A DNA stretch of 64,000 nt from Orbus sasakiae (GCF_039542345.1 NZ_BAABHY010000015.1:11422-75421); one strand, 5' to 3'; counted from the first letter of the stretch, positions 16,106-25,253 are shown. A program made the numbers and translations. Notes: generated from the letters alone by a model not told the origin.

Positions 16106-17281
16106 ATGCAACCACAACCGTCACATCATCATGCACTTCTTATACTGCAAGATGGCTCACAATTTTGGGGAAAATCCATTGGCGCCAACGGCTTAACTGT
16201 CGGGGAAGTTGTATTTAATACCTCAATGACAGGTTATCAGGAAATATTAACTGACCCTTCCTACTGCGAGCAAATTATTACGTTAACTTATCCGCATATC
16301 GGCAATGTAGGGACAAATCAAATTGACGAAGAATCGGCCCGTATCTATGCCAAAGGACTAATTATTCGTGATTTGCCGTTAATCAGCAGTAATTTTCGTT
16401 GTGAACATGATTTATCTCATTACTTAAGCTGCCATAATATTGTGGCAATAGCCGATATAGATACACGTAAACTAACCCGCATTTTAAGAGAAAAAGGCGC
16501 ATTACATGGTGCAATCATTACTGGGACATCTCCCGAACAACTGATGCAAGAGCGGGTCCCTACCTTAGCTGCTGTGAATGCTTTTAATGGTATTAATGGC
16601 GTCGATTTAGCGAAAGTTGTTTCTACCAAACAATCCTATCACTGGCGACAAGGATCAGCGTCACTCACACACCACAGCCCAACTAACACGTTAGACACCG
16701 CGCTCCCTTATCATGTTGTTGCTTACGATTTTGGCATAAAACGAAATATTCTTCGTATGCTCGTTGATCGCGGTTGCCAAGTCACGGTTGTCCCAGCTCA
16801 AACACCCGCCAATGAGGTGCTAGCCCTTAATCCAGATGGTATATTTTTATCTAATGGCCCTGGGGATCCCGCCCCCTGTGATTATGCGATTGAGGCAATA
16901 CGAAAATTTTTGCAAACCCCTATTCCTCTTTTTGGGATTTGTTTAGGTCACCAATTGCTTGCTTTAGCATGCGATGCTAAAACCACTAAAATGAAATTTG
17001 GCCATCATGGCGGGAATCATCCGGTAAAAGACCTGACCCATAACCAAGTTATGATCACGGCACAAAATCATGGTTTTGCTGTGGATGAAAAGAGCTTACC
17101 TGATCATTTGCAGATTACACATATATCACTGTTCGACGGCTCACTACAGGGGATTCACCATAAACACAAAGCCGCATTTAGTTTTCAAGGACACCCTGAA
17201 GCCAGCCCTGGACCACATGATGCGACCCGATTATTTGATCACTTTATTGAACTTATAACGATTTACAAGCAGGAGCAATAA
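16106..17281 (+). CDS. carA: Carbamoyl phosphate synthetase small subunit (glutaminase)
   Basis: CarA hydrolyses glutamine and channels ammonia to CarB. An N-terminal domain (V-V-F-N-T-S-M-T-G-Y-Q-E-I-L-T-D-P-S-Y) is followed by the class I amidotransferase domain, with nucleophile Cys279 in G-I-C-L-G-H-Q and the His of F-Q-G-H-P-E-A-S. The frame is open from ATG 16073, but the extra residues match nothing in the family and that ATG lacks a ribosome site. ATG 16106, behind AAGG, gives 391 residues (E. coli 382). carB starts 5 bases after its stop. ArgR-like sites lie upstream. Confidence 0.96.
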   Translation: MQPQPSHHHALLILQDGSQFWGKSIGANGLTVGEVVFNTSMTGYQEILTDPSYCEQIITLTYPHIGNVGTNQIDEESARIYAKGLIIRDLPLISSNFRCEHDLSHYLSCHNIVAIADIDTRKLTRILREKGALHGAIITGTSPEQLMQERVPTLAAVNAFNGINGVDLAKVVSTKQSYHWRQGSASLTHHSPTNTLDTALPYHVVAYDFGIKRNILRMLVDRGCQVTVVPAQTPANEVLALNPDGIFLSNGPGDPAPCDYAIEAIRKFLQTPIPLFGICLGHQLLALACDAKTTKMKFGHHGGNHPVKDLTHNQVMITAQNHGFAVDEKSLPDHLQITHISLFDGSLQGIHHKHKAAFSFQGHPEASPGPHDATRLFDHFIELITIYKQEQ

Positions 17282-17286
17282 CTGAG

Positions 17287-20200
17287 ATGGCAAAACGAAC
17301 TGATATTAAAAGTATTCTGATTATTGGTGCCGGCCCGATAGTCATTGGGCAAGCTTGTGAGTTTGACTATTCTGGCGCTCAAGCATGTAAAGCGTTACGT
17401 GAAGAAGGGTATCGCGTTATTTTGGTAAACTCGAATCCAGCAACCATTATGACCGACCCGGAAATGGCTGACGCGACCTATATTGAACCAATTCATTGGA
17501 CAACGATTCGCAAAATCATTGAGCAAGAAAGACCGGATGCGATTTTACCCACAATGGGAGGCCAAACCGCCTTAAATTGTGCACTGGAGCTTGAAAAACA
17601 CGGAATTCTTAAAGAATTCAATGTTGAAATGATTGGTGCAACAGCCGATGCGATTGATAAAGCGGAGGATCGCAAACGTTTTGATCAAGCCATGAAAAAG
17701 ATTGGCCTTGAAACAGCACGTAGTGGCATTGCGCATACCCTGAGTGAAGCGTATCAGGTACTTGATAAAGTGGGGTTTCCTTGCATTATTCGGCCCTCTT
17801 TTACCATGGGTGGGACGGGGGGGGGAATTGCTTATAATCGTGAAGAATTTGAAGACATTTGTTTGCGGGGTCTCGATCTTTCCCCTACGAATGAGTTATT
17901 AATCGATGAATCATTGATTGGCTGGAAAGAGTACGAAATGGAAGTGGTGCGTGATAAAAATGATAATTGTATTATTGTCTGCTCAATTGAAAATTTTGAT
18001 CCAATGGGGATTCATACTGGTGACTCAATTACCGTTGCACCGGCTCAAACCCTAACTGATAAAGAATATCAAATCATGCGTAATGCTTCATTAGCCGTTC
18101 TGCGTGAGATAGGTGTTGAAACTGGTGGCTCAAATGTCCAATTTTCAGTTGATCCACAAACGGGGCGTTTAATTGTTATTGAAATGAATCCTCGTGTATC
18201 AAGGTCATCAGCTTTAGCCTCTAAAGCAACAGGATTTCCAATTGCTAAAATAGCTGCAAAACTGGCGGTAGGTTATACCCTTGATGAACTGGCTAATGAT
18301 ATTACTGGCGGAAAAACACCCGCGTCATTTGAACCTTCCATCGACTATGTTGTGACGAAGATACCACGTTTTAATTTTGAAAAATTTGCTGGATGCAACG
18401 ATCGCTTAACCACTCAAATGAAATCGGTCGGTGAAGTAATGGCAATTGGGCGTACATTCCAAGAATCATTACAAAAAGCATTACGTGGGCTTGAGGTGGG
18501 GGTAACAGGCTTTGATTCGAAAGTAACAAACTATTTTGATCATGATCAACTCATCAAAATTCGTCGCGAATTACAAGAAGCTGGGAGTGATCGCATTTGG
18601 TATATTGGCGACGCGTTTAGGGCCGGCTTTACGTTGGATGACGTCTTCAATCTTACGCATATTGATCGTTGGTTTTTGGTGCAGATTCAACAACTGATCA
18701 AGCTCGAGCATTCAGTGAGTCAAACATCATTAAACAAACTCGATTATCAAATGCTAAGACTTTTGAAACGCAAAGGGTTTTCAGATGCCAGACTAGCTAA
18801 ACTATTACACGTTGATGAAACATTAGTTCGTCAACGTCGACATCAATTTAATCTATATCCTGTTTACAAACGGGTTGATACATGCGCGGCAGAATTTGCA
18901 ACAAACACGGCGTATTTATATTCAACCTATGAAGATGAATGCGAAGCTTTACCACAATTTGATCGCCAAAAAATCATGATTCTCGGCGGCGGCCCTAACC
19001 GTATTGGGCAAGGTATTGAATTTGATTATTGCTGCGTACATGCAGCACTTGCTCTTCATGAAGATGGCTTTGAAACCATCATGGTCAACTGTAATCCTGA
19101 AACCGTATCAACTGATTATGATACATCTGATCGCTTATATTTCGAGCCTGTTACACTTGAAGATGTATTAGAGATTGTGCGCGTCGAACAACCTTATGGT
19201 GTCATTGTACAATATGGCGGGCAAACACCATTAAAATTAGCCAGAGCACTTGAGGCTGCTGGCGTGCCAATTATTGGTACATCCCCCGATTCAATTGATC
19301 AAGCAGAGGATCGCCAGCGCTTCCAACACATCGTTGATAGCCTAAACCTAAAACAACCGGTTAATCGCACCGTCACGGATTTAGAAAATGCCATCACCCA
19401 GGCTGAGCAAATTGGCTATCCATTGGTTGTAAGACCCTCTTATGTATTAGGAGGACGTGCGATGGAAATTGTCTATGATGACAACGATTTGAGACGATAT
19501 TTTCACACAGCAGTAAGTGAATCAAATGACGCACCAGTATTATTAGATCACTTTCTTGATGATGCTATCGAAGTCGATATTGATGTCATCAGTGATGGTA
19601 CCACGGTTGTGATTGGCGGCATTATGGAACATATTGAACAAGCGGGTGTGCATTCCGGTGACTCAGCTTGTTCATTACCCACCCATACACTATCTGCAAA
19701 CACACTCAGTGCACTGCGTCAGCAAGCAAAACAATTGGCACTAGCACTAAATGTGAAGGGATTAATGAATGCACAATTTGCGGTAAAAAAAGGTGATATT
19801 TATCTCATTGAAGTCAATCCTCGAGCGGCGCGTACCGTACCTTTTGTGTCCAAAGCAACGGGAGTACCATTAGCAAAAATTGCTGCACGGGTCATGGCTG
19901 GTCAATCATTATTGGCACAAAACGTCACACAAGAAATCATACCAAGCTACTATTGTGTCAAAGAAGTCGTACTTCCTTTTAATAAATTTAGTGGTGTTGA
20001 TCCGATACTCGGCCCAGAAATGCGCTCAACAGGTGAAGTGATGGGAATAGGTAAAACATTTGCTGAGGCATTTGCTAAAGCACAACTCGGCAGTTTATCT
20101 AACATGAAAAAGCATGGTTGTGCCTTAATTTCGGTACGAGATCAAGATAAACATCGTGTTATTGAAATCGCGAACAGGTTGATTGAACATGGTTTTACGA

Positions 20201-20505
20201 TTGATGCAACCCACGGCACCGCACACTTATTACAACAAGCGGGAATCGCTTGCCAAGTGGTAAAAAAAGAGACTGAAGGACGACCCAATATTCATGATCA
20301 TATTAAAAATGGTCAATACAGCTATATCTTAAATACAACGTCTGGACGTGGAGCAATTGAGGCATCTAAAATATTAAGACGTAGTGCAATTCAATATAAG
20401 GTTCATTATGACACGACCATTAATGCCGCATTTGCGACAACGCAAGCACTTGATTACGACCCTGCCCAGCAGGTTAATGCATTGCAAACATTGTATGCTA
20501 GATGA
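17287..20505 (+). CDS. carB: Carbamoyl phosphate synthetase large subunit
   Basis: CarB makes carbamoyl phosphate from bicarbonate, ammonia and two ATP for arginine and pyrimidine synthesis. The 1072-residue protein (E. coli 1073) shows two homologous ATP-grasp halves, each starting with a G-x-G-P-x-x-I-G-Q motif (I-G-A-G-P-I-V-I-G-Q at about 13-22 and L-G-G-G-P-N-R-I-G-Q near 563), and each with an E-x-N-P-R block. The C-terminal MGS-like domain contains the T-T-x-G-R block of the UMP/IMP effector site. It is translationally close to carA. Confidence 0.97.
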   Translation: MAKRTDIKSILIIGAGPIVIGQACEFDYSGAQACKALREEGYRVILVNSNPATIMTDPEMADATYIEPIHWTTIRKIIEQERPDAILPTMGGQTALNCALELEKHGILKEFNVEMIGATADAIDKAEDRKRFDQAMKKIGLETARSGIAHTLSEAYQVLDKVGFPCIIRPSFTMGGTGGGIAYNREEFEDICLRGLDLSPTNELLIDESLIGWKEYEMEVVRDKNDNCIIVCSIENFDPMGIHTGDSITVAPAQTLTDKEYQIMRNASLAVLREIGVETGGSNVQFSVDPQTGRLIVIEMNPRVSRSSALASKATGFPIAKIAAKLAVGYTLDELANDITGGKTPASFEPSIDYVVTKIPRFNFEKFAGCNDRLTTQMKSVGEVMAIGRTFQESLQKALRGLEVGVTGFDSKVTNYFDHDQLIKIRRELQEAGSDRIWYIGDAFRAGFTLDDVFNLTHIDRWFLVQIQQLIKLEHSVSQTSLNKLDYQMLRLLKRKGFSDARLAKLLHVDETLVRQRRHQFNLYPVYKRVDTCAAEFATNTAYLYSTYEDECEALPQFDRQKIMILGGGPNRIGQGIEFDYCCVHAALALHEDGFETIMVNCNPETVSTDYDTSDRLYFEPVTLEDVLEIVRVEQPYGVIVQYGGQTPLKLARALEAAGVPIIGTSPDSIDQAEDRQRFQHIVDSLNLKQPVNRTVTDLENAITQAEQIGYPLVVRPSYVLGGRAMEIVYDDNDLRRYFHTAVSESNDAPVLLDHFLDDAIEVDIDVISDGTTVVIGGIMEHIEQAGVHSGDSACSLPTHTLSANTLSALRQQAKQLALALNVKGLMNAQFAVKKGDIYLIEVNPRAARTVPFVSKATGVPLAKIAARVMAGQSLLAQNVTQEIIPSYYCVKEVVLPFNKFSGVDPILGPEMRSTGEVMGIGKTFAEAFAKAQLGSLSNMKKHGCALISVRDQDKHRVIEIANRLIEHGFTIDATHGTAHLLQQAGIACQVVKKETEGRPNIHDHIKNGQYSYILNTTSGRGAIEASKILRRSAIQYKVHYDTTINAAFATTQALDYDPAQQVNALQTLYAR

Positions 20506-20525
20506 TAATCATTGATATGACTTGG

Positions 20526-20598
20526 TAAGCAGGTATAAATAGATGCCTGCTTATCATTAAGCCTCAACGTTAGAAGGCTTATTTTCGTTATTTTTTTA
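20526..20598 (+). terminator. Tandem hairpins after carB
   Basis: TAAGCAGG/CCTGCTTA (20526-20533 with 20546-20553) forms a first stem. TAAGCCT/AGGCTTA (20558-20564 with 20575-20581) forms a second, followed by TTTTCGTTATTTTTTT. The second is a plausible intrinsic terminator whose T-run is contributed by repeat copy C. Confidence 0.7.
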
Positions 20599-20625
20599 TC
20601 ATGATGGCTAATTATAGTGTAAAAA
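20581..20625. repeat. Intergenic repeat, copy C
   Basis: This is the clearest copy of the ~44-bp family: it begins ATTTTCGTTATTTTTTT, has CATGATGG in the middle and ends CTAATTATAGTGTAAAAA. It lies between carB and tehB and overlaps the T-tract of the carB terminator. Confidence 0.65.
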
Positions 20626-20707
20626 CATTTATGAAATACTCATAGCCGAGGGGGTATTAGTTGACTATAATACTCAACTATTAATCACAATTAGAGTAGG
20701 ACATAAT

Positions 20708-21571
20708 ATGATAAATCATTTAATAACTTATAAAACACTACCGATCTGGAATGCAAGTACACTACCACAAGCGTTTAAAGAAATGCACAATACTCAAGTT
20801 GGCACCTGGGCTAAATTAACGATCTTAAAAGGTGAATTAAAATTTGCCATGCTTGATGAGCAAGGTGACGTCACTGAAATGTTTGAATTTTCGGTCAGTA
20901 ATCAACCTCCTTTTATCGAGCCTCAACAATGGCATAAAATTGTCAGCGTGTCTGAGGATATTGAGTGCCAACTCTGTTTTTATTGCCGTAAAGAAGATTA
21001 TTGTGCAAAAAAATATGATCTCACCACAACGCACTCTGAAGTGATTGAAGCTTGTCAAATTGTAAAACCTGGTAAAGCATTAGATCTTGGTTGCGGCTCG
21101 GGGCGCAATTCACTTTACCTGAATTTACTCGGTTTTGATGTTGATGCGGTAGATAAAAATGAACTTAGTATTGCCAAAATTAATGCGTTTATCAGTCAAG
21201 ACGAACTCAAACACATAACGGCAAATGTGTATGACATTAATCAGGCCAATTTAGCCGGTCAATATGATTTTATCATGTCAACGGTTGTAATGATGTTTTT
21301 GCAGGCAGAACGTATTCCCGCAATTATCGAAAATATGCAAGCCATCACAAAGCCGCAAGGCTATAATCTGATTGTTAGTGCAATGTCCACTGATGACTGC
21401 CCATGTAGTGTACCATTTTCATTTACCTTTAAAGAAAATGCGTTACGCAACTATTATCAAGATTGGGAAATTATTAAATATAATGAAAATATGGGGCAAT
21501 TGCATAAAACCGATTTGCATGGCAACCGTATTAAACTTCGCTTTGCCACCTTGCTTGCTAAAAAACGCTAA
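20708..21571 (+). CDS. tehB: TehB-type SAM-dependent methyltransferase with N-terminal cupin-like domain
   Basis: This 287-residue protein is the long form of the tellurite-resistance methyltransferase TehB, as in Haemophilus (about 286 residues); E. coli TehB (197) lacks the first domain. Residues 1-95 form the small beta-rich DUF1971-type domain (W-A-K-L-T-I-L-K-G-E-L-K-F; P-F-I-E-P-Q-x-W-H). The methyltransferase follows, with SAM motif A-L-D-L-G-C-G-S-G-R-N-S at 124-135. Family members modify tellurite, and a detoxifying or stress role here is inference. No tehA is adjacent. The gene stands alone between the carB terminator and a convergent kinase gene. Confidence 0.9.
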   Translation: MINHLITYKTLPIWNASTLPQAFKEMHNTQVGTWAKLTILKGELKFAMLDEQGDVTEMFEFSVSNQPPFIEPQQWHKIVSVSEDIECQLCFYCRKEDYCAKKYDLTTTHSEVIEACQIVKPGKALDLGCGSGRNSLYLNLLGFDVDAVDKNELSIAKINAFISQDELKHITANVYDINQANLAGQYDFIMSTVVMMFLQAERIPAIIENMQAITKPQGYNLIVSAMSTDDCPCSVPFSFTFKENALRNYYQDWEIIKYNENMGQLHKTDLHGNRIKLRFATLLAKKR

Positions 21572-21577
21572 AACTGA

Positions 21578-21600
21578 TGATGCCGCATGACGCGGCATCA
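21578..21600. terminator. Hairpin between tehB and the kinase gene
   Basis: TGATGCCGC pairs with GCGGCATCA (9 bp, five-base loop) between convergent stop codons. On the minus strand TTTT and TTTTTT stretches follow after a gap; on the plus strand the downstream tract is weak. Confidence 0.65.
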
Positions 21601-21606
21601 ACCATC

Positions 21607-22182
21607 CTAAAAATGTTTTAAAAGTGCTGACTCATCAATGGTAGGAGAACTATTATCAAACCGTATATGGTTTATTCCCTGCCATAAACATTTTTTTTGA
21701 TTAATCCCCGCAATAAATGTATCCCAATTGTCTAATTTCCACACATCCCGTTCATTATTACGGGTGATAATACGCTCTTTCAGAATATTCGGTTGAACAA
21801 ACACTTCTAAGATATGTGGTTCTACATTATGCCAATTGAATTTTTTCATACTATCTAATACATAATTTTTATCTTCAAAATAGCTTAAAAATGGGGCATC
21901 TAAAATAACTGAATTGCCTAATTGTAAATTCTCACTGGCAATATGAAGCAGTGTTTCATACTCAAGTTTCATCACCGATTGTTTATAATAATCGCACTGA
22001 TCTCTTGCGGTTGGTTCATATCCCCGAGAGATCAGTAATTCCCCCGTAAACCGATTGGCAACAATATCTTTATCCAAATAGCAGTAATGAAATTTTGATG
22101 CTAAAAACTTACCGACTGTTGACTTGCCTGTGCCTGCTGCCCCAATAAGAAAAATGGCTTTAATTGTTGATTTTGATTGCAT
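21607..22182 (-). CDS. P-loop small-molecule kinase, probably sugar-acid kinase
   Basis: This 191-residue P-loop protein carries Walker A G-A-A-G-T-G-K-S-T at about 14-22, C-Y-L-D-K-D-I-V-A (an acidic strand as in gluconate/shikimate kinases), and an R-x-x-x-R lid region (E-R-I-I-T-R-N-N-E-R-D). Overall it looks like a gluconokinase/shikimate-kinase-fold enzyme rather than a PfkB or DgoK kinase. The frame is open to 22221, but ATG 22182 has GGAG 8 bases upstream and starts at the family-like segment. Two copies of the IclR-type palindrome cover its upstream region, tying it to the divergent aldolase/transporter operon. The substrate is not known; a 2-keto-3-deoxy sugar acid is a reasonable guess. 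Confidence 0.7.
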   Translation of the reverse strand: MQSKSTIKAIFLIGAAGTGKSTVGKFLASKFHYCYLDKDIVANRFTGELLISRGYEPTARDQCDYYKQSVMKLEYETLLHIASENLQLGNSVILDAPFLSYFEDKNYVLDSMKKFNWHNVEPHILEVFVQPNILKERIITRNNERDVWKLDNWDTFIAGINQKKCLWQGINHIRFDNSSPTIDESALLKHF

Positions 22183-22195
22183 AAAAATTGCTCCA

Positions 22196-22231
22196 TTTCG
22201 CATATGCGAAATTAATTTCATATATGCGAAC
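22196..22231 (-). promoter_or_regulatory. Two operator copies upstream of the kinase gene
   Basis: TTTCGCATATGCGAAA (22196-22211) is a perfect 16-bp palindrome, and TTTCATATATGCGAAC (22216-22231) is a partial copy. Their centres are 20 bp apart, about two helical turns. A third copy lies at the start of the IclR-family gene. This is a probable binding site for that regulator. Confidence 0.75.
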
Positions 22232-22348
22232 TATTAATGTGAACTAAATTAGATATTAAACATTATGGTATAAAATGTAGTCGCAATGATAATATGATAT
22301 GTTATATTTAATAAAGTAATAAAATTGAATTCTTTAACCTACTTCACA

Positions 22349-22364
22349 ATTCGCATATACGAAT
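22349..22364 (+). promoter_or_regulatory. Operator copy at the iclR-family start codon
   Basis: ATTCGCATATACGAAT, one mismatch from a perfect palindrome, ends 3 bases before the regulator ATG and occupies the place of the ribosome-binding site. Bound regulator would block its own transcript. Confidence 0.75.
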
Positions 22365-22367
22365 GTT

Positions 22368-23174
22368 ATGAAACGAAATGAACACCCTATAAAGTTAAAT
22401 AAATCCGCGGCAAGAACAATTGATTTGCTACTTTTGTTTGTCAGTAGTGATAAATATTTAACCCTCAATAATATTTGCGAGATGATGCAACTCCCTAAAA
22501 GTAGCACATTTGAACTGGTACAAACTTTAGTTTATAAGGGAATGATTGAAGTCAAGGACCCTGTGTTAAAAACATACGGTTTGAGCCTATTAGCTTTTGA
22601 GATAGGTAGTGCGGTTATTACCAATATGGGGGTCGCTGATGCGGCAAGGCCATTTATACAGGAATTAAATCGTCAAACAGGAAGTACCGTATTTTTGGGC
22701 GTTGAAGATAAAGGCAAAATTGTTTATATCGATAAAGCAGAAAACCACTCAACGATTAAACCGACAGCTAAATTGGGTTCAAGACGTTACTTGCATACGA
22801 CTGGTTTGGGCAAAGCATTGCTTTGCGCGTATTCAGACCAAAAAATAATGACAATTTTAGGTGATGAACCCTATCCAAGCAAAACACCGCTATCACACAC
22901 CAACTCTGCGAGCATACTTGAAGATGCACGTAAAACAAGGGAGCGGGGCTATGCGATTGATGATAGAGAAGATAATTTAGACATGTACTGCATTAGTTCA
23001 GCTATCTATAACCATGAAAATGAACCCGTAGCCTCGTTTAGTGTGGCGAGTTTTTATAGTGGTATGACGGAAGAAAAAGAAAAATTAATTGCAAAGTTAG
23101 TAAAAGAAACCGCAGCTCAGATTTCAAGAAAATTAGGCTTTACAGGTAATAAACTTTACCAAATGAAGTCTTAA
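22368..23174 (+). CDS. IclR-family transcriptional regulator
   Basis: A 268-residue IclR-type regulator. The N-terminal winged helix (about 14-75) includes L-N-N-I-C-E-M-M-Q-L-P-K-S-S-T-F-E-L-V. The C-terminal ligand domain shows I-V-Y-I-D-K-A-E, G-S-R-R-Y-L-H-T-T-G-L-G-K-A-L-L and R-x-R-G-Y-A-I-D-D-x-E-D-N, as in KdgR-like members that sense 2-keto-3-deoxy acids. It heads a unit with the aldolase (22 bp downstream) and the MFS transporter. No Shine-Dalgarno sequence precedes its ATG; the operator is there instead. The effector is unknown, probably the pathway sugar acid. Confidence 0.9.
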   Translation: MKRNEHPIKLNKSAARTIDLLLLFVSSDKYLTLNNICEMMQLPKSSTFELVQTLVYKGMIEVKDPVLKTYGLSLLAFEIGSAVITNMGVADAARPFIQELNRQTGSTVFLGVEDKGKIVYIDKAENHSTIKPTAKLGSRRYLHTTGLGKALLCAYSDQKIMTILGDEPYPSKTPLSHTNSASILEDARKTRERGYAIDDREDNLDMYCISSAIYNHENEPVASFSVASFYSGMTEEKEKLIAKLVKETAAQISRKLGFTGNKLYQMKS

Positions 23175-23196
23175 GTTTTACCATTGGAGATTATGT

Positions 23197-23847
23197 ATGT
23201 ATCGTAAATTAGAAAACTTAAATAAAATTATTGACTCAGGTATTGTTTTAATTGTGAGATTACCAACAGAACAAGCGTCAATAAAAGTGGCAGAAGCTGC
23301 TATTGCAGGCGGAATCACGGTCATTGAGATTCCAATGGCGGTACCCAACGCTTTAGGCGTTGTTAAATTTTTATCTGACAAGTATCGTGATAAAGGTATC
23401 TTAGTTGGTGTTGGAACCGTGTTAGATGGCGAAACAGCAAGGGCAGCAATATTAGCTGGTGCTGAACTACTCGTCAGTCCAAACCTCAATCCGGATATGA
23501 TTAAAGTCGCGAATCGTTATCAAGCGATCACATTAAGTGGCGCATACACACCAACTGAAATTCAAAATACGCTAGAGGCGGGTGCAGATATTGTGAAATT
23601 ATTCCCGGCTGAATTTGTTAGTCCTAATTACATTAAATCCGTCTTGGCACCATTATCCCATGCTCCTATATCGCCAACAGGTGGTGTAACGCCCGAAAAT
23701 GTTCATGAATGGTTTGCAGCTGGGGCAGTCTGTGTCGGTGTTGCAAGCTATATCACAAAAGCGGCTGGGCAAGATAATGACTATAGTAAAGTCACTAAAG
23801 CTGCGCAAACGTTTATTGCTGCGGTCAATAAAGCCAAAAATCAATAA
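23197..23847 (+). CDS. 2-dehydro-3-deoxy-phosphogluconate/phosphogalactonate aldolase
   Basis: This class I aldolase of the KDPG/KDPGal/KHG family (216 residues) splits a 2-keto-3-deoxy-6-phospho sugar acid into pyruvate and glyceraldehyde-3-phosphate. The Schiff-base lysine is Lys134 in V-K-L-F-P-A-E, the general base Glu44 is in V-I-E-I-P, and G-V-G-T-V-L is at 71-76. The E-I-P-M segment lacks the Arg that follows the catalytic Glu in E. coli Eda, and the ending G-G-V-T-P-E-N-V-H-E-W resembles DgoA, so KDPGal is at least as likely as KDPG. A good TGGAGA site precedes the start. Confidence 0.88.
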   Translation: MYRKLENLNKIIDSGIVLIVRLPTEQASIKVAEAAIAGGITVIEIPMAVPNALGVVKFLSDKYRDKGILVGVGTVLDGETARAAILAGAELLVSPNLNPDMIKVANRYQAITLSGAYTPTEIQNTLEAGADIVKLFPAEFVSPNYIKSVLAPLSHAPISPTGGVTPENVHEWFAAGAVCVGVASYITKAAGQDNDYSKVTKAAQTFIAAVNKAKNQ

Positions 23848-23921
23848 CACTTATTAATACAAAATAAAGACATTCTTTTAGGATGTCTCAGGAATCTTTT
23901 TGTCTAAAAAAGGGGAAAAGT

Positions 23922-25172
23922 ATGACAATTAAACAAAAACCAAAACTAAGATGGGGCTTTATTATCCTGCTTGTCGTTGGTGCTGTAGTAAATTATCTTG
24001 ATCGATCTAATTTAAGTATTGCCAATACCACCATCGCACAAGAATTTGGCTTATCTCAAACGCAAATGGGCTTTTTATTATCAGCGTTTCTGTGGCCATA
24101 TGCATTAGCTAATTTACCTGCGGGTTGGTTAGTCGATAAATTTGGCCCTAAAAAGATGTTTGCATGGGCATCAGGCTTATGGTCAGTTGTCACTATTATT
24201 TGTGGTTTTTTAAATACTTACTCAATGTTTTATGCCATGAGAGTTGTACTCGGTGTTGCCGAATCACCATTTTTTACTTCGGGCTTAAAAGCAACGCAAA
24301 CGTGGTTCTCAAAAGAAGAACGGGGCGTACCTGTATCGATAATTAATACCGGATCACAAATCGCCAATGCAATTGCACCGCCACTATTAACGATTCTGAT
24401 GCTAACAATGAGTTGGCGTGGTATGTTTGTTATTGTCGGGGTTTTTGGCCTACTTGTTATGCTCGTATGGCTCAAAGTATATCGAAATCCAACCCCAGAA
24501 GAAGTCAAATTAATCAAAGGTGAAAATGATACCGAAACCTCAAAAGCAAATGAAGTGCAGGCATCGTGGGGGGATTTACTTAAACAAAAAATGACTTGGT
24601 TTATGATTTTGGGTAACTTTGGCATTATGTTTACAATTTGGGTTTATCTAACCTGGTTACCAAGTTATTTAGAAAAAGAACAAGGTTTTACACTTAAACA
24701 AATGGGTTGGATTGCATCAATCCCATTCTTTTGTGGCATCATTGGTGTGCTGCTTGGTGGCTTAATTTCTGACTTTGCCATTCGTCGAGGTATACAACCT
24801 ATCAATGTGCGTAAAATTCCAATTGTGGGGGGAGCCATTATTGCCGCAGCGTCAGTTGCACCGATTGCGTTTATTGATAATACCGTCCTTAGCATTGTTC
24901 TGCTCTCTGTTGGTTATTTCGCATCCCAATTGCCATCAGGGGTAATTTGGACATTAGCCGCTGATGTCGCGCCGAGTAATCAGGTCGGTTCACTGGGTGC
25001 TATTCAAAATTTTGGTGGTTTCTTAGGTGCAGCAATGGCGCCAATTGTGACGGGCATTATACTGGATAAAACAGGAAGCTTTGGTTATGTATTTATCTTG
25101 GGCGCTTGCTTGTTAATCATGGGCGCAATTTCATACGGTATCTTTTTGAAAAAACCGATAAGCCATCACTAA
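23922..25172 (+). CDS. MFS transporter, sugar-acid/anion:cation symporter type
   Basis: A 416-residue inner-membrane transporter with 12 predicted hydrophobic segments. The opening R-W-G-F-I-I-L-L-V-V-G-A-V-V-N-Y-L-D-R-S-N-L-S-I-A and the loop L-V-D-K-F-G-P-K-K are typical of the ACS branch that contains DgoT, GudP and ExuT, carriers of galactonate, glucarate and hexuronates. The frame opens at 23883, but ATG 23922 follows AGGGGAAAAG and gives the usual N-terminus. It is the last gene of the IclR-aldolase-transporter unit. The specific substrate cannot be read from sequence. Confidence 0.88.
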   Translation: MTIKQKPKLRWGFIILLVVGAVVNYLDRSNLSIANTTIAQEFGLSQTQMGFLLSAFLWPYALANLPAGWLVDKFGPKKMFAWASGLWSVVTIICGFLNTYSMFYAMRVVLGVAESPFFTSGLKATQTWFSKEERGVPVSIINTGSQIANAIAPPLLTILMLTMSWRGMFVIVGVFGLLVMLVWLKVYRNPTPEEVKLIKGENDTETSKANEVQASWGDLLKQKMTWFMILGNFGIMFTIWVYLTWLPSYLEKEQGFTLKQMGWIASIPFFCGIIGVLLGGLISDFAIRRGIQPINVRKIPIVGGAIIAAASVAPIAFIDNTVLSIVLLSVGYFASQLPSGVIWTLAADVAPSNQVGSLGAIQNFGGFLGAAMAPIVTGIILDKTGSFGYVFILGACLLIMGAISYGIFLKKPISHH

Positions 25173-25253
25173 GAGAAAGCTCGATAACAGTTTATATTGA
25201 TTGATGATGTTGAAAACGAACATAAAATTGATAGACAAATGTGATAATCAAAT

